From positions 13,760,501-13,824,500 of the forward strand of contig NC_132971.1 in assembly GCF_047496725.1 (NCBI RefSeq): a stretch of 64,000 nt of DNA, written 5' to 3'. Positions within the stretch are counted from its first letter, which is position 1, and every line of letters begins with the position of its first letter. The translations under genes were made by a program, and so were the position numbers. The notes under the pieces are model-generated. The model was not told the DNA's origin. It did not search any database and saw only the letters and a list, made by a program, of their open reading frames with translations. This DNA is from Anoplolepis gracilipes. Its lineage: Eukaryota > Arthropoda > Insecta > Hymenoptera > Formicidae. Shown one piece after another: positions 13,153 through 24,400 of the stretch.

Positions 13153-16100
13153 ATATTCATGTATCTATATGTATATTTAGAATATATCTATATTTAGTTT
13201 AATATGTTTATCTAAATGCTTTTTTTTCAAAAACACACATTTTGCATTTTGTAAATAATGATATTATTAACAAAATAAATACAGTCAAAGTTAAGTTAAG
13301 AAAAAAAGTACACCTATAACTGCGTATATAAAAAATCAACAATAATCAAATATAATATTTCAATATAAACTGCTCTCATAACGAGAATTTCTTTTCGATA
13401 TTCACGCGTAAAAATTGTCATTTTAGAATTTATCGCTTATAATACGTATCATACATCATCTTAAGGAATGTGTATCGTAGTCTCCCTTAATTTCGTCGAG
13501 ATCTCCGCTTGTGGGAATATTTACACGCACGTTCGGAAAAGCTCTCAGTCGATCGCCCTATTCTAGTATCGGCTAAGGAAAGAGGGTTCCTTAAATCGAC
13601 GGCTTTGTCAAACTTATAGCGTCCAAATTCGTGGACATAAGGGTCTCCCGTAGTGATAATGGCTTCCTTATGCGTGTCGGTATTCTCTATCGTGCTTTAC
13701 GTGCAGAAAATTAAGTTCCTAAAAACATTCTCTTCGATCTTCTTCATGAGATAATAATAATGTGCACACCGGTTTCATGAATCATTAAAGTGTAATAAGA
13801 TCGCAAACGTTAATAAAAAAATGTTCGAAGCGTTTCAAGCATCAAAGCGTAAATGAGAGTTATCAAATGCATCATTTACATCTTTGTGTATGTGGTTTTA
13901 TACAACATATTGTTCTTACAGAAACGATATATTAAAAGAAATCACGTATACAACTTCTAATTTTGTAGTATTGTGTCTTCAGCATTTTCTCCGTAATCAC
14001 GATATTTTCTTTTGATAGTGAAAAATATCAAGAATCATTCTCGAAAGCTTAGATACATCGTAGTCATTGTCGTCTCTGTCGCTGTGCATTTTGTCGGTTT
14101 AATCTGTAGCGCAAATTTTCAGCACGACTTATCAGAGTCATCTGGCGTGCACGATAGGATTACGAGATTAAGGATCTCTTCGTTGGAAGCCGTTAATAAT
14201 AATAATCGCCGTCACTTCCGGCAATGACGGAGATGCGAGCGCCTTCGATACGCTTCGCTCGGTTAATACCGCTTACTATTTCGCGAAATCGTCGACGCGA
14301 TGAAAGAAATCCTAGACGCTAGACCACATAAGCGGTCTATATACGGCCTCGTCCCATAAATTCCAGTTTCAAGGATGCGCAAACGCGCAGCGTGGCCAAT
14401 GATGCCGCGCCGAGGGTCGTTCGAAGAATAATAGTTGACACGAATAGTGGTACTACGAGCGCACATGTGCTGCGAACATTTGTCGTAGCATTATGCAACC
14501 GAGATTACGTCATTTTTAGCGCGTTTCTTGCGCTCTAGGCATGGATCGTCGAAACTGCTGGCGCGACTTATTGTTAGAAAAGAAACGTGCACTAAATATC
14601 GGCGACGTGTCTGTCCATTGTTATTAACCTTCGTAATGTGCAGATAATGATAGAAATACAAGGAAACTTGTGTGTTATAGAAAAACGCAGGAACGCGACT
14701 TAAGTCTTGTTAAGCGAAGCAGTTTTAATTTAAGTATTTTCTAACTTGTGAAAATATTATTGAACATCGTGACCAGTAATACGAGTTTTCGAAAATTTCA
14801 TCATCATTTTGAAATAACATTTTTATGCATTCTTTATAATAACAAATATTATGAAATGACAGTTATTTATTATAGGTCGTAAATGTGTAAATAATATCTC
14901 ACAGCGATATTATTATTTAATTATTCAGAACAAAGTATAAATATAATTAGGACTTACAAACAATACATTATGCTAATTTTGTAATTAATGTAATGCCACA
15001 AAAATAATAAAGTATTGCACTATTGTACAATATAAAACTTGCTACAGTAGCAGAATATTTATGACGGAACTGTATGATATTAAGAGAACCTTTTTACGTC
15101 AATTTCCTGCATTTTGTATTCGGATATTCGATTATCATATCGCTTCATTTCTAACTAAAACTCGGATCAGTAAAGGGTTGAATCTCGTCGTTTCATTCTG
15201 ATAAATTATTTACGTATGCTCGTAACATTTCATGCTAGAAATGCAATACGGTTTACAAACATCGATCATGCAATATAACGTTCTAAACTGAATAATTGAA
15301 TTAATATGTTAATGGCCCCGAATGACCAGTCGAGTCATTTCATTGGAACATGCGCAGCGTGCGCGCACATGAGAAAAAGAGAAGGAAAGAGGGAGAGAAA
15401 GGGAGAAGGATTTTGTGTCTAACAAACATCCCTCGTTTCGCGGCAAGAATCGACGTGTTACTGTATCCCGTTACAAGAAAGCTTTTCGAGGGTTGGGCTT
15501 GGGTCCAACTACGGCCAGCATGTTTATGGTGCCGGGCGTCTTAACCTACTGAACGGCGAATGTATCCGAGAAACACGCAGCCGAAGTTGAGAGGTTACAT
15601 GAGGTCAGGTTCCAACGCAGTGCTATATATTCTGCTCGCAATTTAACAGATAATATCTGCAGTGTACTCCCCTTAGACATGGAACAATTTCGAGATAAAT
15701 GTTTGAGCAAAGGATCTTCCTTTTCCTTAAAATCATTTAAAATATATGTTTGATGCATTGTGTAATCTGCTAATTAAAAAAACTTAAAAAATGGCAAATA
15801 TTACATGTAACTTATTTCGATATTTCTATCTCTTATGACTAATTGTAAGACTCGTGATTAAAAGGTCTGTTTCAAATTTTATAAAAAAATGCAATTATCA
15901 AAAATATCGTCAACAATATCATTGATCGAGACGACGCTATTGATTCCAAACTATTGTTACGATCGAGACTCTTGCGACTGTACTTCACAGAATGATTGTG
16001 TAGTGCGACAGAAACGTCGAGCACGCAAACAAAGCAATTCGAGTACAACAACCGATTAAAAAAATATTTTTCGAATTGCGCGGCCAGCCTCCAACAAGCG

Positions 16101-16942
16101 ATAGCTCGAATGCGATAGCTCGAACGGAAACAAGGTACGGTCCGATAAGCGCAATCAGTCTTCTAATTCCATTCGCTATAAACGTTGCTTACGTATCTAA
16201 TCTGGCATTCCTCTGCGATGTACCAGCGTCTACAGAAAGGCTCTTTAACGAACACGCCAAATTCATGAATCATGTACGGCGACACAAATCGTTCGTCTCT
16301 CTCGGTTCTCTCGGTTGACTCACAAGCGATTATTCATTTGCAAATAATTCTGAGCGTGCTCCGTGCTTCTGCATTTCTCGTAGTCGATTCGCAGAACGAA
16401 CACCGTTTCTCCCAGTTAAATCTCAATATTATGCAAACCTTTTCGGATAGGATCGGCTTAGAAGATAGATTTACGAAGCTGTTTTATACGAAAAATAATA
16501 AATTTATGTTTACACATTCTCTCTCCTGCCTACATTACTAAAAAGCCTAAAAAATAATAATGATAATGAGAAAGTTGCAAATATAAAATATGCAAATATA
16601 TAGAATAAATATCAAATGTATTCGTTATTAATAATGAAATTTGTTTACTTTTTTTACGAAATTTAATTTCAAATTATTGTTTAAATTATTGTTTAAAATT
16701 ATTGTGTGTAAATTTTATTGTTCTCGTTTAATAGCTAAATATTAATAACTTTTATATTACACATTTATGTGTTATATTATCTAAATTGATTAAAAGAGAT
16801 AATAAATAACAAAATGATAGGTATAAATTACGATTTTTATTGCAAAGTTATATTTTTCTGCTCTTTAAATTAATATAGACTTTGCACAATTTTTCTACTC
16901 GAATTTATTTCCGTGTGATGTGTAATACACATTAATGATAAA

Positions 16943-17026
16943 TCTTCGACACGAAGTTAAAACTATATAGAATCCTGAATAATTGATTATTCAGGATTAT
17001 TCTATATAGTCTATATAGTAGTCGAG
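16943..17026. repeat. Tight palindrome
   Basis: The arm ACTATATAGAATCCTGAATAAT (16962-16983) is followed, after a very short loop, by its inverted copy, which carries a 3-nt insertion (to about 17010). Weaker pairing (CTTCGAC with GTCGAG) continues outward. The tiny loop argues against a pre-miRNA and suggests a cruciform or a miniature element. Confidence 0.65.
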
Positions 17027-18484
17027 GTGTAAAAGTAAGACAGACATATAAATTAAAGACGATCTTTTCTCTATTATTATTTGGATAGGAAAATCCGAAG
17101 CGTATTGTCTATATGCGTAATTCAAACGGAACGTAATATTGGTTGGCAAAGATAATCATTATAATGCAGTAATTGAAATAATGTCCGAGTCATGCAATTG
17201 TTGCGAAATTGTGCAATTAAAGAGCAAATTGTAGAAGATTTTACGCATATACTGCTATCAATTTTTTTGTTTTTTTTACTTGAGAATTGTAATATGAAGA
17301 AAAAAATGTGTAAAGTATATTTTTAGCATAAAATTTAATTGTGTGTATAATCTAATATTATTAATTTATTTTATAAGCTAACAAAAAAACTCCACAATAT
17401 TAAATTATTTTTCAAGAATTAATAATATTATACTGTATCATAACATTATGAAATTATATAAAATATTATATAAAATATTATACAAAATTAAATTTTTCTA
17501 TAAGGTGGAAACCTGATAATTTTTAAAATGCAATGAAGAAATGAAATATAACTTACATATCTATTTATTATTCTGATTGAATAACAATAATAGAATTGTT
17601 GCCGTTTGAGTATGTTACTTGATCGTATTAATTTTTTTAAATTAAAAAAAATTTTTCACGTTTATCAAATGTTTTTCGCATTTATCCTACATTGTTCTAG
17701 TCTATTACGCATCGCTACTTGCATCATATGGTCTAGTATAACTATAATTTTTTATAGTTATATAAAACTGTATATATTAACAAACTCAAGTTTGATATAC
17801 AGGAAAAAATTTAGTTCTTATAAATATTTAGGTTGTATTTTATTTTATTTTGAAACTTGTCAGATCCTTTGACTCACCCTAATGTAACATAAATAATATA
17901 AGAAAATTGCATATATGTATGTATAATTTTCCAGATATAAAAACGATATAAATATATTTTTTCAAAACAAGAATAATTGAAATATTTAGATACAAAAGAA
18001 GTATTCAGGCGAATTTATGATATAAATCTCACATTTCATTTAATTACTGACAAAAAACCAATTATCTGCAAACAGATAATATATCGCTGGAAATTTACGT
18101 ATTTTGATATCTTATTGATAACATATTGTATTGCTTGAAATAAACATGTTATATTAACGAATCATTCATAATTCATACACACATGTTAATCGAAAATTAA
18201 TTCTTTCTCTTACTCACCATTGAAAATTCCAAAATTAATCGGTACAATCTTCTACGAGATAGTCTATAGAATAAGTTGTCGATACGGAGTCTTTACATAA
18301 ATAAACTTTTTTTGGCTGATTGCGTAGCGTCCGTGTCTCATTTCCGTGCAAAATGTACGACCGGCGTCACGACGTTATCGAATAGTGCTGCCACGGCGTC
18401 GCGCGGCCGCCGATAGCGGTGCCGCGTCTCGCGCCGAATCGTGCGCTCTCGGCTCCGTTCGGTCGTACTCGGATTATCTCGCGC

Positions 18485-18540
18485 TCAGTTACGGTGAGAG
18501 GAACGTCAGTTACTCTTCGGCACTCGTGCAGAGGAGTCCG
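18485..18540 (+). promoter_or_regulatory. luna: luna core promoter: Inr plus DPE
   Basis: TCAGTT at 18506-18511 fits the insect initiator TCAKTY, placing +1 at A18508. Exactly at +28 to +32 (18535-18539) stands AGTCC, a perfect fit to the DPE consensus RGWYV. This spacing is a strict requirement for DPE function. A second TCAGTT (18485-18490) lacks a DPE at the right distance. No TATA box lies about 30 bp upstream. A TATATATAT at 18582-18590 lies downstream and could serve a secondary start. The site is at the AT-to-CpG transition, 1.3 kb before the luna ATG. Long GA tracts just downstream could bind GAGA factor, often found at DPE promoters. The start site is inferred, not measured. Confidence 0.6.
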
Positions 18541-18689
18541 TGCGCATTAGTGATCGGGGATTTCGCCGGTCCTTTACGGAGTATATATATCTCGTATAAG
18601 TGTTATCCCGTGGTTCTTTATTCGGTGACGTGCAGTCGCGAGCGATCGTGCGTGCTATCGCGATTTCGTTGGTAGTGACACGACGAGGT

Positions 18690-18690
<1 letters not shown>

Positions 18691-18728
<38 letters not shown>

Positions 18729-18762
18729 GAGAGAGGAGAGAAGGAGAGAGAGAGAGAGAGAA
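18691..18762. repeat. (GA)n tract in luna leader
   Basis: A 72-bp GA-rich tract with a few GG interruptions, 180 bp downstream of the predicted start. GA repeats are the known binding motif of GAGA factor (Trl) in flies. Its use here is inference. Confidence 0.95.
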
Positions 18763-18875
18763 GCCGGCATCCATCTCTCGGCACACACGAGAAAAGCCGG
18801 TACGTGACGGAACGACAGTATAGGATAGAGAGAGAGAGAAAGAGAGACGGTCGCGTGTGTGTTTTCCATTAGTGA

Positions 18876-19049
18876 ATGCACAGGGTTGTTTCGGCAAAAG
18901 TTACATCGAGAAAGATCGTACGGATAAATAAAGAGAGGCAAAAAAAGAGTGAGACCTGGAACGCAATAATAAGGACGACGATTCGAGCCGGCATTTTGAC
19001 GTTGTTTATCGCCCTTCTTTTCCCGCGTTTCTCTTTTCCCCGTGTGTGA
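18876..19049 (+). CDS. uORF1 in luna leader, 57 codons
   Basis: This is the first ATG downstream of the predicted start site. The frame runs 57 codons to TGA. The N-terminal two thirds are strongly basic (KVTSRKIVRINKERQKK), and the C-terminal third is hydrophobic (GILTLFIALLFPRFSF), like a short membrane anchor. I recognise no family. The stop overlaps the next ATG (TGATG), so uORF2 begins inside its stop codon. It may act only as a translational barrier to luna. Translation is unproven, and it would be lost if the leader is spliced. Confidence 0.35.
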   Translation: MHRVVSAKVTSRKIVRINKERQKKSETWNAIIRTTIRAGILTLFIALLFPRFSFPRV

Positions 19050-19081
19050 TGGATACTGTCGTAAGCGAACCGTGCACGTGA
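19049..19081 (+). CDS. uORF2 in luna leader, 10 codons
   Basis: A short frame (MDTVVSEPCT) whose ATG overlaps the uORF1 stop as TGATG, an arrangement that allows termination-reinitiation. No homology is expected. Its role, if any, would be in limiting luna translation. Confidence 0.3.
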   Translation: MDTVVSEPCT

Positions 19082-19114
19082 CGCCAGCAGACAGAGCGTC
19101 GAGCCGCGCGAGTG

Positions 19115-19132
19115 ATGTCATCGTCGCAGTGA
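19115..19132 (+). CDS. uORF3 in luna leader, 5 codons
   Basis: ATG followed by four codons and TGA (MSSSQ). It is reported because it is one of the series of AUGs ahead of the luna start. It may have no function of its own. Confidence 0.25.
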   Translation: MSSSQ

Positions 19133-19165
19133 ATTTTGCGTTTAAATCGCGCGTTTTTTTCGGTG

Positions 19166-19192
19166 ATGGTACAGCAGCAGCAACAACAATAA
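19166..19192 (+). CDS. uORF4 in luna leader, 8 codons (MV plus six Q)
   Basis: ATG GTA followed by three CAG and three CAA codons and TAA. The run is a short CAG/CAA repeat that may vary in length between individuals. It probably acts only as an upstream AUG. Confidence 0.25.
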   Translation: MVQQQQQQ

Positions 19193-19488
19193 TAAGGGTA
19201 ACGCAATTATTCTTTTCGACTCTGTGCGCGCGCGAGAAAAAGTAAGAAAGGGAGAGAGAGAGAGAGAGAGAGAAAAAGCCATTTTTACGACGCGTTGTGT
19301 GCGTGACTTCGTGTGATACAACAGAAATCGGCTTGTTCGATAATCGTGCGGGAATCGGTCGCTGTTATAATAACCGTCCTTGCAACCGCGATTCGGAACA
19401 GTCGTCTGCGCGTTCTCGCGGAGTGAAGACGTTATCGTCGTCGCGTTTCGTCTCGTGTCTACGGTAGAGGGGGAAGAGCCTCTCACCG

Positions 19489-19551
19489 ATGATACGCACG
19501 TGCGCTCACCTGCTATATTTACGTGCGTACGTGCAGGCGAGTCGGTCGTGA
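19489..19551 (+). CDS. uORF5 in luna leader, 20 codons
   Basis: This is the last upstream frame before luna (MIRTCAHLLYLRAYVQASRS). It ends 260 nt before the luna ATG, with no other ATG between, so scanning ribosomes would have room to reinitiate at luna. Confidence 0.3.
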   Translation: MIRTCAHLLYLRAYVQASRS

Positions 19552-19811
19552 GTAGCCGTTACGTGGCGGACGCGTTTACGTTCCATAGAGTGAATCGCAG
19601 TTGATTTATTATCGTGTCGCAAGCGAGAGCGAGTACGAGAGTGAGCGTCGCGCCGGGGCTCGCCGTGTCAGTTTGTCACTTGTTGGTTCGTCGGGTTGGT
19701 TGGCCAGTTGGTTGATTGGATTTGCTCTTTGCTTGGCGCTTGACCGCCGCGTCCCGTGCGGCACCTGCGAGAGGAGGCCGAAGCGGAGGGACTTCGTAGT
19801 CGCGCGTAGCC

Positions 19812-19916
19812 ATGGATACGCTCCTACCGAGCGGCAATATATTTCGAGAGCTGCAGGACATACACGACACCGGATATTTCTCGGCCCAGCCGTCGCTCGA
19901 GGATCACTGGCAACAG
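19812..19916 (+). CDS. luna: luna (KLF6/KLF7-like factor), first coding exon
   Basis: The exon encodes 35 residues beginning MDTLLPSGNIFRELQ, then HDTGYFSAQPSLEDHWQQ. Vertebrate KLF6 and KLF7 start with the same signature: IF-x-ELQ, H(D/E)TGYFSA, PSLE and WQQ in the same order and spacing. In those proteins this short segment is the head of the acidic activation region and is followed by TCLELERYL. Here the frame is interrupted right after WQQ by CAG|GTAAGA, a strong phase-0 donor. The ATG has a good context (GCCATGG, G at -3 and +4), and no in-frame upstream start is needed. The DNA-binding part (three C-terminal C2H2 fingers that bind GC/CACCC boxes) must lie on later exons outside this window. 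The protein is expected to be a nuclear transcription factor; in flies luna acts in development. The family assignment is secure. The choice of luna over another KLF rests on this N-terminus alone. Confidence 0.93.
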
Positions 19917-21119
19917 GTAAGACTAACTGCATGTATTTACCCTACTTACATATCGACAAACGGATCGAATAGCGATGGAACGGTCAAGATCTTGTATGTA
20001 TCTTGTAATGATTTTGTTGATCCTTATATACAATATTTGAAATAATGATAATAATAGATTTTATATATTTAATAGCTTTCTTTATATTAAAACTTTATTA
20101 ATTGTATATTAAAGTTATATTAAAGTATACATATATTTTGTATATATATTTGTCGCTATCGTTAACTCCTGAATATTTTAAAATAATAAACTTTCAAATT
20201 TATTGTCTCAATCGTATTTTCCGATCGTTCTCTTTCTAAAGATATCAAATATACGAAATAATTTGTAATTACTTTTTTATGCACGCATTAAAAGAAATTG
20301 ATCTGACGTAAGTTAAGCGTGTCAAATTAGGATGTTGCGTAACAATACAGTGCCACGTGCCAACAAATGTCACTAATGTGTTACTGAATACTGACATCCG
20401 TATCCCGTTCTCGCTATTTGACTGTTGTCGAATGTTTCTATTTATTGCCCTCTTTAAGGGACAAAGAACCGAGGGTTCGCAGGTATACATTCACACTGTT
20501 CGCTCGTCATTCATTCACTACCGCCCGGCCTTTTAAGCAAACCGGCCACCGGCGGCGCCGGTTAGATTCGTTTGGGAGTACGCTTGTGGTTAGTGATCTT
20601 TGACCTTCTCGTTGCGGTCGGGGTCAAACGCTCGCGCGTGAAAGAACATTTACGCACGTGAAATGGGAATTGTTGCATTGCACGAATTTGTGTCTAGCTT
20701 GGGAGATTTGCACATTGCAATGTAGATGATGGCGAATGACGAGCACGATGACCTACGACCTTTGCGTTCTCTGTTAAATGCTACATTTGTCAAAATGCGA
20801 AAATTTTTGAGTTAGAAATTGCACACGTCACAAGAATAATCATCGAGCAGATAAATCGACGATATGCGATAAATTTCGCATCGTCATATAATTAATATCT
20901 AAATTAAAATTCAATTGAAAATTAAAATCAGCAGAAAAATATTCGAGGAATTCAAAAGGTTTATCTCTTTACTGTCAAAGTTCTTTGCTTATAATATATA
21001 AATAGAAATAGAGTGTCTTTGATTTATTTATTGAAGAAAAAATATATAAACTTTTAATGGTAGAATAATATATCGTAAAGTTAGACTACCGGGGGGAAAG
21101 GCGCGTCTGTGAGTGTCAC

Positions 21120-21470
21120 TTATTTCGTACGTCGAGAGATGGGAGTTTGCAGAATTCGCCGAGATATCGATCGCATGCAGCATATTCCTGGAATTGAAAA
21201 AGCAGCCGGTTGCTTAAAATCACTCATTCGACGAGGTGATTTAGACCGTCGCAATATTATATCACGTTGTGTATGTACGTTCGCTCACGAGCTACGAATG
21301 CTTATTTGTTGCGAGCGTGCAAAGATCTCACGAGCAATCGGCGTAAGAGGGACAGCAGGCGTTACGTCTCGTACATATTGTCGGAGATTCGCGGAACTCA
21401 CTGAGATATCGATTGCGCATCGTGCACAGCGTATTCCTGGAATTGAAAAAGCACCCGGCCCGTCGAAATC
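21120..21470. repeat. Direct duplication around a TATTCCTGGAATTG core
   Basis: Two copies, about 21130-21220 and 21370-21460, share GAGATATCGAT(C/T)GC followed by a stretch of about 30 bp with only two mismatches (TATTCCTGGAATTGAAAAAG and then a CA(G/C)CCGG end). The copies lie about 240 bp apart and in the same reading frame of an open stretch (21109-21543). That frame starts with GTG rather than ATG, and its translation (repeat core IPGIEKA) matches nothing I know. It may be two copies of a dispersed repeat or a duplicated binding module. Confidence 0.7.
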
Positions 21471-24400
21471 TCTTTCCCCCACTGACTCTGAGGCAGAGAG
21501 TAGAGTGCAATTTTTTTTTTACCACGCCGCGCCAGTGTGGTAATAGTATATCGCAAACGCTTTTTCAGATTCCGTTTCTCCACGAAAAAATACGACCGAC
21601 GTTCGTGATCCGTTTAACCCTTTTATTTGATAGCGTTACTCTCAAATCGGTATCGATTTGTATTGCTCATACAGAGTGAGCAAACGAATTTCTTTCGTTT
21701 ATCCTAATCTGATTAAATTATTTTTTTAGATTCTAAGCTTTTACATCTAAGAATTATCCATCAGAAAATTGAAATTGAAGAATTTACATACTCTTAATTT
21801 CAATTTTCATTAACATTACATATATATATAGTGTACCATGACGATAAAACTTACATTTCTTTTTAGAACGACATTGAGATATAATCTTAAAAAGAATTTT
21901 AATTAAACATTTTTTTTAGATTGTTTAGTTTTTCATGTTATAGGCAAATATTTGCTGATATATAATACATTCTTTATATCTGTATAAATCGAATGTTGCA
22001 AAGCCTGTGTGCGAAATAATAGAATTTTTATAACAGATTGCACACACGGTCTTGAACGATTAATTTTGTTTGTACCTTGATGGAAGTGCCAGAAAAAGTA
22101 AAATGTTGATAAATATCTTCTTTGCGTGTACCCTTTGTATAATTTACATATTGTAACGAGTCATAGCTTTCCCGGTTGCAAACGAATAAGAGTATGTATG
22201 TCGCAAAAAATGTTGATCGATCGCTTGGCACGATCGTACATTCGACCCGCTCTCGCTCGATTACGATTGGCGAGTTGCCTAATTGAATGTCTCGAAGCTT
22301 TTCCAGCGGAAAACCGCTGGCGAATGAAGCGTTTCCCCTTGTTTGTCATTAATTACTCGATCGCTTGACCGAGTGCCGCTTATCATTGTCGGTCGCGAGC
22401 TCATGTGAAAAAGCACGTATAGAAGATGGGGAGGAGGGGAAAAACAATACACGACGCCCTCGATATTTCGCGTAACCGCGCGATCATGCGAGGCATATGG
22501 CATATGGCATCGACGCACGGGTGTCGACCGTGCCCGATAATGTGATTTGACAGGTGCTTCGTCGCGCGTTTTTTGTATTTCCAACTTTACACGATCTCGT
22601 CCGTCAAACTGTTTCGACGTCAGTTTATATCTCTACACGCGACAAATCGGCCCGATGCGTGTATGCACAATCTGTCTCTCTACTCCACAACTAGCTACAT
22701 TTTATACAGAGAATGTTGTTTGCAAAATTATTTCTATTTTAGAGAATGTTCACAAAATAAATATTATACAGAGAAATTATTTATTATATGTAGATATTCG
22801 AAAATTAGGATTAAAATTAGGATAATTTTTTTGAATGACTCAAGCTTCATTGTTATATTTTGTCATGGATGTGATCTGGTCTTTTTCTTTCAATAAAATT
22901 TTGATAGCATACGGATCGTTATATATGGAAGCTTAAATATCTCTGCACCATTATTTTTAAAAATGTTTAACATTTATACTTAGAAAAATATATGAAATTC
23001 TATTCGCGTGATGAATATGTGTTTTTACTTTGCTAGTAAACTCGCCATAAATTTAATTTCTCATTTATTTGTTTATATGTTTTTAAAGTATAAGTACTTA
23101 ATTGAGCTTTACATGTACCTGTATGCACATGGTCGCAATATGAGACTGTCTCTAGTAATTTTTTTATTTCTCGATATCGATTTGTCATCCGCAAAAAGGT
23201 TGTAATTGCATGCGATTGTTTTAAATGCGTGCAGCAGTGTAGTTCGTATCGAATTTAACATTGCGGAAGTTATTACTCAGACTGAGAGACAGTTCTGTAG
23301 CTGCGGAAGATACGCCAACGCGCGTTTCCCCTGTCGTTACTGATACTGCGGATTCCCCACGCGACGAGGACATTTATTCGTAGTAATTGTCAGAACTTGT
23401 GCTTTTACATATTTTTTTTTATTTCTTTTTCTTTGGAAACAAATGCACCCAATTGAAAAGTTTTAACTTTTCAGGAAATCTAATATATCGCAACTACTAT
23501 TTGTGTTTCTCATATTTCATATTCACAAAATGACAATTTTTAAATATTTAGAAAAGATAAAAAGCTTATATTTTATCATATATTTTCAAGTCAAAATATT
23601 TAAAGATTAATTTTGAAAGAGAAGGCTGTGAAGTGTTGGTTAGAGTTATAAAAAAAAAAATAAGTGAAAAATTGCGACGTTATGACCTTCTAATAAAGCA
23701 TACGTACAGATGATGGCATTGCGAGGATCACGTTGAAGCAGATTGTCGATATACATCGCGCAAAATTCAATATTTATATCATAATAGCGTTCGTGCCCAG
23801 CTCAGTACTCGATACGACTCTCTGTCATAGACAGATATGCCGTGAATTAAAATTTCCTCCTTTTTGAGAGAGGCACTATTTGCAATATCCCAGATTGGAT
23901 TCCGGCGCCACTCGGCAAGTCGCGCCGATTGTTTTCCACGATTTGCGATTTACCGAGCCAAAAGCGTATCCATTGTACGTCGATAAAAAACCACGCTCCT
24001 CACCTTCGTCCCAAATAAATACGTTTACTGTTTACCGGAAGGAGCTCGTGTACGATACAATCGTCTTCGTATAACGATCTAGTCGTATAACTTTAGCATT
24101 TTACGACTTATGTGTAAAATACGCGTGAAAGCTTCAATGATCCTAGGCAGAAACCGGTACCAACATCGGTGCGCATGAATTATATGCCACTGATGCTCGC
24201 AGCATTAGCAATATTTTTTTTCTCTTTATCTCTCTCCTCATTCATCTCTGTTTCTGTTTCTCCATTTCTCTCTATCACACTCATTCTTTCACACTTGACG
24301 AGTTAGCATCTTCACTTCGCGTATCGCATTACGACACACTTTACTCATGTGATACTTTACGATCTTCGCACGGTATATATATATATGTATATGTATATGT

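Larger units (their letters stand above)
9397..18483. other. Upstream intergenic DNA, mostly AT-rich
   Basis: No gene is recognisable. 9460-10300 and 13440-14700 are GC-balanced. 10400-13400 and 14700-18300 are strongly AT-rich. A TA tract lies at 12407-12431. The frame at 14012-14227 has no in-frame ATG at its start (it opens with TTG). The block 18325-18483 is where CpG content rises into the luna promoter. Confidence 0.6.
18508..19811 (+). other. luna: luna 5' leader (5'UTR), CpG-rich with GA tracts
   Basis: From the predicted +1 to the luna ATG there are 1304 nt of CpG-rich DNA, sharply different from the AT-rich flanks. The leader carries GA tracts at 18691-18762, 18826-18847 and 19252-19272 and five ATG-initiated upstream ORFs. 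Internal splicing cannot be excluded: GTACGT at 18797-18802 is donor-like, and the CAG ending near 19536 is acceptor-like. If that pair were used, uORFs 1-4 and most of uORF5 would be removed. The boundaries depend on the inferred start site. Confidence 0.6.

Noticed and set aside
14012..14227. 71-codon frame with a hydrophobic N-terminal stretch like a signal peptide
   Set aside because: It opens with TTG and has no ATG ahead of the hydrophobic part, so it is not a plausible eukaryotic secreted peptide without an upstream exon.
18600..18872. Frame with RERERERE translation in the luna leader
   Set aside because: It opens with a non-ATG codon (GTG at 18600 reads within GTGTTATCC), and most of it is GA-repeat translation.
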